A stretch of 64,000 bases of DNA from Lentzea xinjiangensis. Lineage in GTDB: Bacteria; Actinomycetota; Actinomycetes; Mycobacteriales; Pseudonocardiaceae. Under the pieces are notes generated by a model, which had not been told where the DNA came from, searched no databases, and was given only the letters and a program-made list of their open reading frames with translations. Below, one piece after another: positions 30,353 to 38,947 of the stretch (positions within the stretch are counted from its first letter, which is position 1; each line of letters opens with the position of its first letter). The position numbers were made by a program, and so were the translations under genes. The DNA is taken from NCBI RefSeq assembly GCF_900110955.1, contig NZ_FOFR01000002.1:248001-312000 (forward strand), written 5' to 3'.

Positions 30353-32811
30353 TGGAGCTGAAGATCCCGGACCTGTGCCTGGTGGTGCTGGTCGGCGCCT
30401 CCGGTTCGGGCAAGTCCACGTTCGCGCGCAAGCACTTCCTGCCCACGCAGGTGCTGTCGAGCGACTACTTCCGCGGTCTCGTGGCCGACGACGAGAACGA
30501 CCAGTCGGCGTCCGCGGCCGCGTTCGAGGTGCTGCACCACGTCGCGGCGAAGCGCCTGGAGGCGGGCCGCGTCACGGTCGTCGACGCGACCAACGTGCAG
30601 GCGGCCGACCGCGCCCAGCTCATCGAGGTCGCGAAGAGGGCGAACGTGCTGCCGGTCGCGATCGTGCTCGACACGCCCACCGAGGTGTGCTTGCGGCGCA
30701 ACGCCTCCCGGCCCGACCGCGACTTCGGCGCGCACGTCGTGAAGCGGCACCGGACGGCGTTGCGGCGGTCGTTGAAGTCCCTCGGCAAGGAGGGGTTCAA
30801 GCGCGTCCACGTGCTGCGCTCGGAGTCCGAGGTGGACAGCTCGGTCATCGTCTACGAGAAGCTGCTCAACGACCTCAGGCACGAGACCGGCCCGTTCGAC
30901 GTGATCGGCGACGTGCACGGCTGCCGCGCGGAGCTGGAGGAGCTGCTGACCGAGCTGGGCTACGCGATCCAGCGCGACGAGCAGGGCCGTGCGGTCGGAG
31001 CGCTGCCGCCGGGCAACCGCAAGGCCGTCTTCGTCGGCGACCTGGTGGACCGCGGGCCGGACACGCCCGGCGTGCTGCGGCTCGTGATGGGCATGGTCGC
31101 CGCCGGCCACGCCTTGAGCGTGCGCGGAAACCACGAGGAGAAGCTGGTCCGGGCGTTGCGCGGCCACAAGGTGACGGTCCGGCACGGGCTGGAGAAGTCG
31201 CTGGAGCAGCTCGCGCACGAGACCCCCGAGTTCCGCCGCGAGGCCGAGAGGTTCTGCGACGGGCTGATCGCGCACTACGTGCTCGACGGCGGCAACCTCG
31301 TCGTCGCGCACGCCGGCCTGCCCGAGCGCTACCACGGTCGCGCGTCGGCGAAGGTGCGCAGTTTCGCCCTGTACGGCGACACGACCGGCGAGACCGACGA
31401 GTACGGGTTGCCGGTGCGCCTGCCGTGGGCCAACGACTACCGCGGCGCGGCGATGGTGCTGTACGGGCACGTCCTGGTGCCCGAGGCGGAGTGGATCAAC
31501 AACACCATGTGCCTGGAGACGGGTGTGGTGTTCGGCGGGAAGCTGACGGCGTTGCGCTACCCGTCGCGCGAGATCGTGTCCGTGAAGGCGCACCAGGTCT
31601 GGTACGAGTCGGACCGCCCGCTGTTCACGCCGCCGGCCGTGCGTGAGCCGGACGTGCTCGCGCTGACCGACGTCACCGGCCTGCGCCGGATCGAGACGTC
31701 GGTGATGGGGGCCGTGACGATCCGCGCGGAGCAGTCGGCGTCGGCGCTGGAGGTGATGAGCCGGTTCGCGATCGACCCGCACGACCTGCTGTACCTGCCG
31801 CCGACGATGGCGCCGACGGCGACCTCGTCGCGCGACGACGTGCTGGAGCACCCCGCCGAGGCCTTCGCCGAGTACCTCGCGGCCGGTGTCCGCGAGGTGA
31901 TCTGCGAGGAGAAGCACATGGGCTCCCGCGCGGTGTTGCTGGTGCGCAAGGAAGGCGGCGCGATCTACACGCGCACCGGCCGTGCGTTCTTCGACGGCGC
32001 GCTGGGTGACGAGCTGCTGTCGCGCGTGCGTTCGGCGTGCGCCGGCCTGTTCGACGAGCTCGCCACCGACTGGCTGCTGATCGACGCCGAGCTGATGCCG
32101 TGGAACGCCAAGGCCTCCGGGCTGATCCGCGAGCAGTACGCGGCGGTCGGGGCGGCGGCGGGCGGGGCGTTGCCGGTGGCCGTCTCGGCTCTGCGGGAGG
32201 CGGCCGGCCGGGGCGTGGACGTCGCGGACCTGCTGGCCCGCACGACCGAGCGCGCCGCGAACGCCGCGGCCTACAGCGCGGCGTACGAGCGGTACTGCTG
32301 GCCGGTCGACGGGCTGGAGGGCGTGCGGATCGCGCCGTTCCAGCTGCTGGCGGCCGAAGGGCGGACGTTCCACGACCGCTCGCACCTGTGGCACCTGGAG
32401 ACGCTGGGCCGGTTGGAGGGGCCGCTGTTCCAGCGGACGCGGCACCTCGTGGTCGACACCGCCGATCCCGCCGCCGGTGTGCGGTGGTGGGAGGAGCTGA
32501 CCGAGGCGGGTGGCGAGGGCATGGTCGTGAAGCCGCTCGCGAACCTCGGCGGACGGGTGCAGCCGGGCCTGAAGGTGCGCGGGCGCGAGTACCTGCGGAT
32601 CATCTACGGCCCGGACTACACGATGCCGGAGAACCTCTCGCGGCTGCGCAAGCGTTCCCTGGGCCGCAAGCGCGGGCTGGCCCTGCGCGAGTACGCCCTG
32701 GGCATCGAGGCCCTGGAACGCGTCGCGCGCGGCGAACCGCTGTGGCGCGTGCACGAGTGCGTTTTCGGTGTGCTGGCGTTGGAGTCGGAAGCGGTGGACC
32801 CCAGGCTGTGA
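30352..32811 (+). CDS. pnkp: Bacterial polynucleotide kinase-phosphatase-ligase Pnkp
   Basis: 819 residues with three catalytic domains in order. 5'-kinase: Walker A GASGSGKST at 15-23. Phosphatase (calcineurin-like): GDVHGC about 186-191, GDLVDRGPD about 228 and RGNHEE about 257. Adenylyltransferase/ligase: EEKHMGSRAV with nucleotidyl Lys about 521. The partner Hen1 is encoded directly upstream with ATG/TGA overlap. Together they repair ribotoxin-cleaved tRNA: heal ends, methylate, seal. The length is slightly below the 850-870 of clostridial Pnkp. The ligase alone is inactive in known systems without the Hen1 N-terminal domain. Confidence 0.95.
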   Translation: MELKIPDLCLVVLVGASGSGKSTFARKHFLPTQVLSSDYFRGLVADDENDQSASAAAFEVLHHVAAKRLEAGRVTVVDATNVQAADRAQLIEVAKRANVLPVAIVLDTPTEVCLRRNASRPDRDFGAHVVKRHRTALRRSLKSLGKEGFKRVHVLRSESEVDSSVIVYEKLLNDLRHETGPFDVIGDVHGCRAELEELLTELGYAIQRDEQGRAVGALPPGNRKAVFVGDLVDRGPDTPGVLRLVMGMVAAGHALSVRGNHEEKLVRALRGHKVTVRHGLEKSLEQLAHETPEFRREAERFCDGLIAHYVLDGGNLVVAHAGLPERYHGRASAKVRSFALYGDTTGETDEYGLPVRLPWANDYRGAAMVLYGHVLVPEAEWINNTMCLETGVVFGGKLTALRYPSREIVSVKAHQVWYESDRPLFTPPAVREPDVLALTDVTGLRRIETSVMGAVTIRAEQSASALEVMSRFAIDPHDLLYLPPTMAPTATSSRDDVLEHPAEAFAEYLAAGVREVICEEKHMGSRAVLLVRKEGGAIYTRTGRAFFDGALGDELLSRVRSACAGLFDELATDWLLIDAELMPWNAKASGLIREQYAAVGAAAGGALPVAVSALREAAGRGVDVADLLARTTERAANAAAYSAAYERYCWPVDGLEGVRIAPFQLLAAEGRTFHDRSHLWHLETLGRLEGPLFQRTRHLVVDTADPAAGVRWWEELTEAGGEGMVVKPLANLGGRVQPGLKVRGREYLRIIYGPDYTMPENLSRLRKRSLGRKRGLALREYALGIEALERVARGEPLWRVHECVFGVLALESEAVDPRL

Positions 32812-33422
32812 TCCTCGAAGCGGTGATCGGGTCGCACGCCTACGGGCTGGCGACGGAAGAGTCCGATGTGGACAGGCGAGGGGTGTTCGTCGCGCCCACC
32901 GAGGCGTTCTGGCGGTTCGAGAAGCCGCCGACGTCGGTCGAGGGCCCCTCGCCGGAGCAGCTCAGCTGGGAGGTCGAGCACTTCTGCCGGCTGGGCCTCA
33001 AGTCGAACCCGACGGTGCTCGAAACGCTGGTGAGCCCGTTGGTGGAGGTCATCACACCGCTGGGAGAGGAGCTGCGGGAGCTGCTGCCCGCGTTCCTCTC
33101 CCGGTACGCGGTGCGGGCGTTCTCGCGTGCGACCGAGATGCAACTGTCGCGCGCGGGCCGCAACCTCAAGCCGAAGCAGCTCATGCACGTCGTCCGGCTC
33201 CGGCTGGTGGGCCTGCACCTGCTGCGCACCGGCCGCTACGAGATCGCGGCGGACCGGTCGCTGCTGAAGATCCGCGACGGGTCGACGCCCTGGGACGACG
33301 CGGTCGCGTGGGCCCACCGGCTCGGCGACGAGATCGCCGCCGCGGAGGGCCCGCTGCCGGAGGAACCGGACCGGGCCCGCGTCGAGGACTGGCTGGTGTC
33401 GGTGCGCAGGAGGTCGTTGTGA
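32808..33422 (+). CDS. rlaP: RlaP family nucleotidyltransferase (RNA-repair associated), copy 1
   Basis: 204 residues from GTG 32808, coupled to pnkp by a GTGA overlap. The polymerase-beta fold core is IGSHAYGLATEESDVDRRGV: GSH...G at 8-13 and the metal-binding DVD at 20-22, followed by RRG. The further HFCRLGLKSNPTVLETLVSP is typical of PF10127 (RlaP, RNA repair, ligase-Pnkp-associating). It may add nucleotides to or repair RNA 3' ends, or act on the damaged site; the reaction is not proven. A second copy follows. Confidence 0.88.
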   Translation: MILEAVIGSHAYGLATEESDVDRRGVFVAPTEAFWRFEKPPTSVEGPSPEQLSWEVEHFCRLGLKSNPTVLETLVSPLVEVITPLGEELRELLPAFLSRYAVRAFSRATEMQLSRAGRNLKPKQLMHVVRLRLVGLHLLRTGRYEIAADRSLLKIRDGSTPWDDAVAWAHRLGDEIAAAEGPLPEEPDRARVEDWLVSVRRRSL

Positions 33423-34177
33423 GCTACGAGGTCCCGGACCTGACCGCGGTCGTGGCCGAGCAGTCCCACGACCTGCTGTTCGCCACCGTGTCGGGCGCGC
33501 ACCTGTACGGCTTCCCGTCCCGCGACTCGGACGTGGACCTGCGCGGTGTGCACGTCCTGCCCCTCGCCGAGGTCCTCGGCCTCGACCACGGCCCGGAGAC
33601 GGAGGAGCGGACGTGGGTGCGCGACGGGGTGGAGATCGACCTCGTCACCCACGACGTGCGCAAGTTCTGCAGGCTGCTCACCCGCCCCAACGGCTACGTG
33701 CTCGAACAACTGCTCTCACCCCTGGTCGTGCACACCACCGACGGCCACCGGAGGCTGGCCGCCCTGGCCGCCGGCTGCGTGACCTCCCGGCACGGGCACC
33801 ACTACCGGGGCTTCGCGGCGACGCAGTGGCGGCTGTTCGAGCGGACCGGCGAGATCAAGCCGCTGCTCTACACGTTCCGCGCGCTGCTGACCGGGGTGCA
33901 CCTGCTGCGCACCGGGGAGGTGGTCGCACACCTGCCGACGCTGCTGGAGGAGCTCGACGGCCCGGACTACCTGCCGGGCCTCGTGGAGGCCAAGGTCCTC
34001 GGCGAGCACCGGGCCCTCGCCGACGTCGGGGGACGGCCCGCTCCCGAACGGGTGGAGGCGGACCTCGCGCACTGGCGGGAGGAGCTGCGGGTCGCGCGGG
34101 AGACGAGCGACCTGCCCGAGCACCCGCCCGCGTTCGAGGAGGTGCACGAGTTCGTGGTCGCGACCCGGCTGGGTTAG
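33419..34177 (+). CDS. rlaP: RlaP family nucleotidyltransferase, copy 2
   Basis: 252 residues from GTG 33419 with AGGAGG five bases upstream and a GTGA overlap with copy 1. Core motif VSGAHLYGFPSRDSDVDLRGVHVLP: GAH...G at 26-31 and DVD at 38-40. Later KFCRLLTRPNGYVLEQLLSPLVVHTT parallels copy 1. It is longer than copy 1 by a C-terminal helical segment and only distantly similar (perhaps 30 percent by eye), so the copies are old and probably not interchangeable. It ends the four-gene RNA-repair operon; the 17-bp repeat array follows at once. Confidence 0.87.
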   Translation: MSYEVPDLTAVVAEQSHDLLFATVSGAHLYGFPSRDSDVDLRGVHVLPLAEVLGLDHGPETEERTWVRDGVEIDLVTHDVRKFCRLLTRPNGYVLEQLLSPLVVHTTDGHRRLAALAAGCVTSRHGHHYRGFAATQWRLFERTGEIKPLLYTFRALLTGVHLLRTGEVVAHLPTLLEELDGPDYLPGLVEAKVLGEHRALADVGGRPAPERVEADLAHWREELRVARETSDLPEHPPAFEEVHEFVVATRLG

Positions 34178-34447
34178 TTCGTCGGCTGGGGACAGCGCGT
34201 CGGCTGAGGCAGCTCACAGGCCGGGGCAACTCACCGGCCGGGACAGCTCGTCGATCGGGCCAGCCCACCGGGCCGGGAGCAACTCATCGATGGGGCCAGC
34301 CCATCGGCCAGCCACCTCACGGACCGGACCAGCCACCGATCGGGGCAGCTCACGAGGCCGGAGGCAGTTCGCAATCGGGCCAGCTCACCGATCGAGCCAG
34401 CCCACCAGCCGGACCAGCCCACCAGCCGGACCAACCCACCTGCCGGG
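34178..34447. repeat. Degenerate 17-bp tandem repeat array, about 15 units
   Basis: From just after the rlaP stop to the 3' end of the next gene the sequence is built of 16-19 bp units with consensus near CCGRYCGGGCCAGCYCA. The best copies are side by side near 34400-34433 (CCAGCCGGACCAGCCCA and CCAGCCGGACCAACCCA). The unit length varies by one to three bases, so it cannot encode a periodic peptide in one frame. There is no gene here. It looks like a minisatellite grown by slippage. Confidence 0.75.
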
Positions 34448-34708
34448 CTAGTCCTTCTTCTTCGGCCCCACGTCGGCGGCCTTCTCCTGCACCGGCTCGT
34501 CGAACGACGCCGGCAGCCGCTTCAGGTGCTTGTTCATCGACTTGACGAGGAAGAACACCGCGATGAAGAAGACGATCAGCAGGACGAGGCCGACCGGGGA
34601 GGACTTGCCGAAGTCCTCGCCCTGGCCGCCCTTGTCGTTGTTCGTGTTCGACGGCTGCACGGCGACGAAGGCCACCGTGCTGCCGAGGGAGAAGTCTGGG
34701 GAGAGCAC
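34448..34708 (-). CDS. Small single-pass membrane protein next to mca
   Basis: 86 residues from GTG 34708. An Asn/Gly-rich N-terminal part (PSNTNNDKGGQGEDFGKSS), one membrane helix VGLVLLIVFFIAVFFLV and a basic C-terminal tail (KSMNKHLKRL) ending in a Lys cluster. It is 2 bp downstream of mca on the same strand. The recalled mycobacterial gene Rv1083, also about 88 residues, sits in the same place, so this is an old partner of mca. Function unknown. The gene abuts the repeat array at its 3' end. Confidence 0.75.
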   Translation of the reverse strand: MLSPDFSLGSTVAFVAVQPSNTNNDKGGQGEDFGKSSPVGLVLLIVFFIAVFFLVKSMNKHLKRLPASFDEPVQEKAADVGPKKKD

Positions 34709-34710
34709 CC

Positions 34711-35580
34711 CTAGACCTTAACTCCGGCGAACAGGTCGTTCTCCGGCAGCGTCGAGTCGACCAGGGAGCGCACGAGCTCGTACTCCTCGGTCGGCCAGAT
34801 GTCTCGCTGCATGTCCATCGGGATCGCGAACCAGCGGCTCGTCGGGTCGATCTGGGTGGCGTGGGCCTTGAGGGCTTCGTCGCGGACGTCGAAGTAGTCG
34901 GCGCACTCCACCCTGGTGGTGACGCGGTCCATCACGTCCGGGCGCTGCGGGTCCCAGTTCGCGAGCCACTCGGTGTACGGCGACTCCAGGCCCCGTGCCT
35001 CCATCGCCTCGTGGAAGGCCAGCAGCTTCTTCCGCGAGAAGCCGTGCGAGTAGTAGACCTTCTGGGTCTCCCAGGGCTCGCCCAGCGACGGCTCGTAGGC
35101 CGGGTCGGCCGCGGCGTCCAGGGCCGCCATCGAGATCTCGTGCGTGCGGATGTGGTCCGGGTGCGGGTAGCCGCCGTTCTCGTCGTAGGTGACGACGACG
35201 TGCGGGCGGAACTCGCGGATGACCTCGACCAGCGAGGGCACCGACTCCTCCAGCGGCACCAGGGCGAAGCAGCCCTCGGGCAGCGGGGGCAGCGGGTCGC
35301 CCTCCGGCAGGCCGGAGTCCTTAAAACCGAGCCAGCGGTGCTGGATGCCGAGGATCTTGGCCGCGCGGGCCATCTCCTCCCGGCGGATCTCGATGATGTT
35401 CTCGAGCACGTCCGGCCTGTCCATCGCCGGGTTCAGAATGCTGCCCGCACCACCGTCGGTGCAGGTCACGACCATCACGTCGTGCCCTTCCGCGATGTAG
35501 CGGGCCATCGTGGCCGCGCCCTTGCTCGACTCGTCGTCGGGATGTGCGTGCACTGCCATAAGGCGCAGCTTGTCGGCCAT
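34711..35580 (-). CDS. mca: Mycothiol S-conjugate amidase
   Basis: 289 residues from ATG 35580. Cleaves mycothiol S-conjugates of toxins to release mercapturic acids and is thus part of actinobacterial detoxification. LmbE-type zinc deacetylase: [14 protein letters not shown] (about 11-24) with the metal-binding His-Pro-Asp-Asp, and HPDHIRTH (about 144) with the second His pair. [13 protein letters not shown] and the [22 protein letters not shown] segments are typical of Mca rather than MshB. Its presence shows that the host uses mycothiol. AGGAGG lies 12 bp before the start, with GGGGG closer. Confidence 0.94.
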   Translation of the reverse strand: MADKLRLMAVHAHPDDESSKGAATMARYIAEGHDVMVVTCTDGGAGSILNPAMDRPDVLENIIEIRREEMARAAKILGIQHRWLGFKDSGLPEGDPLPPLPEGCFALVPLEESVPSLVEVIREFRPHVVVTYDENGGYPHPDHIRTHEISMAALDAAADPAYEPSLGEPWETQKVYYSHGFSRKKLLAFHEAMEARGLESPYTEWLANWDPQRPDVMDRVTTRVECADYFDVRDEALKAHATQIDPTSRWFAIPMDMQRDIWPTEEYELVRSLVDSTLPENDLFAGVKV

Positions 35581-35675
35581 GACCCCCGTGGTCCTCCTGT
35601 GTGAAAGGTCCTGCGACACTCATCAACTGAACGTCGGGCACCATTGTTCCCCAGCAAGTGAGGAGGCGCGGGAAA

Positions 35676-36098
35676 GTGTCACAACGCGCGCTCCCCGAGG
35701 GCCGGTACTCCAGCGCCGCGCGCAAGCCGCTCGGCAGGTGGGTGCGCTGGGTGTTACTCGCCGTAGCCGTGGCGGTAGGCGCCGTCATCGCCTTCGTCGG
35801 TTACCGAAATCTCGGCACAAAGCCGATCGAGGCGAAGCAGACCGCGTTCACCATCCTCGGCGACGACCGCGTAGAGGTCAGTTTCGAGGTTTCCCGAGAT
35901 CAACCCGAACGAGCGGCGGTGTGCGTCATTCGCGCCCGGTCCAAGGACGGGGACGAAGCGGGCCGCCGTGAAGTTCTGGTGCCGCCGGGGAATTCCGTCG
36001 TCGTCGAGACAACCGTTCTCCGCACCTCGAAGCCGCCGGTCACCGGCGAGGTCTTCGGGTGCTCCTACCAGGTTCCCCCCTACTTGTCCACGAGCTAG
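35676..36098 (+). CDS. DUF4307 membrane protein with a TTA codon
   Basis: 140 residues from GTG 35676 (AGGAGG nine bases upstream; GTG 35658 is less likely). One N-terminal membrane helix ([19 protein letters not shown]) and an extracytoplasmic beta domain ([10 protein letters not shown]-like, then [13 protein letters not shown] and [13 protein letters not shown]). The same place between mca and greA is recalled for Rv1081c. The first Leu of the helix, codon 27 (35754-35756), is TTA, a codon that in streptomycetes needs the bldA tRNA. Function unknown. Confidence 0.82.
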   Translation: MSQRALPEGRYSSAARKPLGRWVRWVLLAVAVAVGAVIAFVGYRNLGTKPIEAKQTAFTILGDDRVEVSFEVSRDQPERAAVCVIRARSKDGDEAGRREVLVPPGNSVVVETTVLRTSKPPVTGEVFGCSYQVPPYLSTS

Positions 36099-36170
36099 CG
36101 GCCAAGCGGGTGATCTGCGGTTTAAGCGGCGAGATGGGGAACAAATCGCCGTCGCTGAACGTTGTCCACG

Positions 36171-36179
36171 TGTTACTAT
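36171..36179 (+). promoter_or_regulatory. greA: Extended -10 promoter element upstream of greA
   Basis: TG (36171-36172), one base, then TACTAT (36174-36179), an extended -10 element. No good -35 is visible. The likely start of transcription is near 36186, directly before a terminator hairpin. Confidence 0.4.
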
Positions 36180-36190
36180 TGCAGCTCAAG

Positions 36191-36217
36191 CACGGCCCCG
36201 GCGCGGGCCGTGTTTTT
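36191..36217 (+). terminator. Intrinsic terminator in the greA leader
   Basis: CACGGCCC (36191-36198) pairs with GGGCCGTG (36205-36212) and is followed by five T (36213-36217): a textbook intrinsic terminator, rare in such a GC-rich genome. It lies about 75 bp before greA and about 95 bp after the DUF4307 gene. It may end the upstream unit or attenuate greA. Confidence 0.7.
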
Positions 36218-36222
36218 CCGTT

Positions 36223-36239
36223 CCGGGCCCCCGGCCCGG
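36223..36239 (+). promoter_or_regulatory. Second hairpin in the greA leader
   Basis: CCGGGCC (36223-36229) pairs with GGCCCGG (36233-36239) directly after the T-tract. It could form instead of, or beside, the terminator hairpin, which is the structure of an attenuator. Confidence 0.45.
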
Positions 36240-36291
36240 GAACTATCTGGGGCACACGTGTGCGCCAGAGCAAGACGAGGAGTTGGTGACC

Positions 36292-36780
36292 GTGAGCGAC
36301 ACCCAGGTGACCTGGCTGACCCAGGAGGCCTACGACCGGCTCAAGGCTGAGCTGGACGAACTCATCGCGTACCGCCCGGTCATGGCTGCCGAGATCAACG
36401 CCCGTCGCGAGGAGGGCGACCTCCGCGAGAACGGCGGCTACCACGCGGCTCGCGAGGAGCAGGGCAAGCAGGAGGCGCGGATTCGCCAGCTGCACGAGCT
36501 GCTCCAGGCCGCCAAGGTCGGCGAGGCCCCCACCACCAAGGGTGTTGCGGCGCCGGGCACGGTGCTCACGATCCGTTACGAAGGTGACGACGAGACGGAG
36601 ACCTTCCTGCTCGCGACCCGCGAAGAGGGCGCGCACGGCGAGATGGAGGTCTACTCCCCGTCCTCGCCGCTCGGCAAGGCTCTGAACGGCGCGAAGGACG
36701 GCGAGACCGTCGAGTACGAGCTGCCCAACGGCAAGCTCCAGAAGGTCACGCTGATCAAGGCCGTGCCCTACGCCGGGTAG
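36292..36780 (+). CDS. greA: Transcription elongation factor GreA
   Basis: 162 residues from GTG 36292, nine bases after GAGGAG; GTG 36286 is too close to it. The N-terminal coiled coil (about 5-80) has the acidic tip [12 protein letters not shown] (Asp43, Glu46), which enters the polymerase channel and stimulates cleavage of backtracked RNA. The C-terminal FKBP-like domain reads [29 protein letters not shown], then [26 protein letters not shown]. It is complete. The leader holds a terminator (see separate entries), suggesting feedback by read-through. Confidence 0.95.
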   Translation: MSDTQVTWLTQEAYDRLKAELDELIAYRPVMAAEINARREEGDLRENGGYHAAREEQGKQEARIRQLHELLQAAKVGEAPTTKGVAAPGTVLTIRYEGDDETETFLLATREEGAHGEMEVYSPSSPLGKALNGAKDGETVEYELPNGKLQKVTLIKAVPYAG

Positions 36781-36797
36781 TCACGCAGACGCTGCGG

Positions 36798-36825
36798 AGG
36801 GCCGGTCACCTCGGTGACCGGCCCT
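36798..36825. terminator. Terminator after greA, overlapping the end of the Lrp gene
   Basis: Perfect 13-bp stem, AGGGCCGGTCACC (36798-36810) and GGTGACCGGCCCT (36813-36825), with a 2-base loop as drawn. The hairpin contains the stop and last codons of the opposite-strand regulator gene, so the convergent genes share it. Confidence 0.8.
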
Positions 36826-37315
36826 TCACGCGTTCCAGGAGCGGGCGCACCCGCGGCGGCACCGGCGTCGACAACGCGATCGAGGTCGAGAGCCTGCGCA
36901 CGTGCGGCACGTCCACCACCTCGTCGACCACGCGCTGCAGGTCCGCGTTCGACCTGGCGACCATCCGCACGAAGAGATCGCCCTGACCGGTCGTCGCGTG
37001 CACCTCGCACACCTCGCTGATCGCGGCCAGGCCCTCGCACACCTCCGCCCGCCGCCCCTGCGCGATCTCCACGACCGCGAACGCCGTCAGGCCGTAGCCC
37101 ATCGCGCCGAGGTCCAGCGCCGGCGGGAACCCCGTGAGCACACCCCGCTCGACCAGCCTGTCCAGCCTGGCCTGCACCGTTCCGCGGGCGACCCCCAGCC
37201 GCCGGGAGCATTCGAGGACACCGAGGCGCGGCTCGTCGGTCAAGAGCAGCAGCAGCCTGGCGTCCAGCTCGTCCACGGGCTGGTCAGAGTGCTCACCCTG
37301 TCGATCAGAAGGCAT
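36806..37315 (-). CDS. Lrp/AsnC family transcriptional regulator
   Basis: 169 residues. N-terminal winged helix LDARLLLLLTDEPRLGVLECSRRLGVARGTVQARLDRLVERGVLTGF (about 17-63) and C-terminal RAM ligand domain (AFAVVEIAQGRR, ISEVCEVHATTGQGDLFVRMVAR). It is divergent from hpd, and Lrp-type proteins commonly regulate neighbouring amino-acid catabolic genes, so it probably responds to tyrosine, phenylalanine or a breakdown product. A short palindrome lies 7 bp before its start. The stop is inside the shared terminator. Confidence 0.9.
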   Translation of the reverse strand: MPSDRQGEHSDQPVDELDARLLLLLTDEPRLGVLECSRRLGVARGTVQARLDRLVERGVLTGFPPALDLGAMGYGLTAFAVVEIAQGRRAEVCEGLAAISEVCEVHATTGQGDLFVRMVARSNADLQRVVDEVVDVPHVRRLSTSIALSTPVPPRVRPLLERVKGRSPR

Positions 37316-37321
37316 AGATCA

Positions 37322-37338
37322 CTGTACAAAAAGTGCAG
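37322..37338. promoter_or_regulatory. Candidate Lrp operator between regulator and hpd
   Basis: CTGTAC (37322-37327), five A, GTGCAG (37333-37338): an imperfect 17-bp palindrome (5 of 6 pairs) with an AT-rich centre, as preferred by Lrp/AsnC dimers. It is the most AT-rich spot of the 74-bp divergent region. Confidence 0.45.
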
Positions 37339-37350
37339 CAAAATCGCTGA

Positions 37351-38571
<1,221 letters not shown>

Positions 38572-38625
38572 TGCCGTTCCCCCGGTAGGCTGCCTCACAG
38601 GGGACACACATCGTGGGGAGGTGGC

Positions 38626-38871
38626 ATGGCACTCGCACGACGCGTGGCCGCGGTGGTTCCGCTGGTCGGAGCCGTGACCACGGCTGCGGCCCTGACCGGC
38701 GCGGCGTTCTTGACCGTGGCGCACGCGGGCTGTGACGAGGCCGGCCGCTTCGTCCGCACCGGCCAGTCGATCGAGTTCGTCGGAGGCTGCGTCAACGGCG
38801 CCGACCTCCCGGCGGCGCCGGCGGCCGAGGTCGAGGACGTCGACAGGTTCGGCGGCTCCAAGAAACCGTGA
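38626..38871 (+). CDS. Small secreted or membrane-anchored hypothetical protein
   Basis: 81 residues. An N-terminal hydrophobic segment VAAVVPLVGAVTTAAALTGAAFLTVAHA resembles a signal anchor or signal peptide. The short rest has two Cys (AGCDEAG and GGCVNG), able to form one disulfide, and an acidic end. The GGGGAGG ribosome site lies 6-8 bp upstream. It stands between hpd and a strong bidirectional terminator. Not recognised. Confidence 0.6.
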   Translation: MALARRVAAVVPLVGAVTTAAALTGAAFLTVAHAGCDEAGRFVRTGQSIEFVGGCVNGADLPAAPAAEVEDVDRFGGSKKP

Positions 38872-38887
38872 CGTCCTGACAAAGCGA

Positions 38888-38936
38888 AACGCGGGGGCCC
38901 CGCGTTACCCATGAGGTAACGCAGGGCCCCCGCGTT
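38888..38936. terminator. Strong bidirectional terminator before metB
   Basis: A 21-22 bp stem with one mismatch: the left arm begins AACGCGGGGGCCC (38888-38900), continues GCGTTACC (38902-38909); the right arm is GGTAACGC (38915-38922), then GGGCCCCCGCGTT (38924-38936). The loop is CCATGA-like, five to six bases. It lies between convergent genes. Confidence 0.9.
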
Positions 38937-38947
38937 CCCTGAAAAGC

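Noticed and set aside
30271-32754. Very long antisense frame opposite pnkp (over 800 codons)
   Set aside because: It is antisense to a gene with clear catalytic motifs, is rich in Arg, His and Val without any domain, and results from third-position GC bias.
34178-34447. CRISPR array in the repeat region after rlaP
   Set aside because: Units are contiguous and degenerate, without unique spacers, and no cas genes are present.
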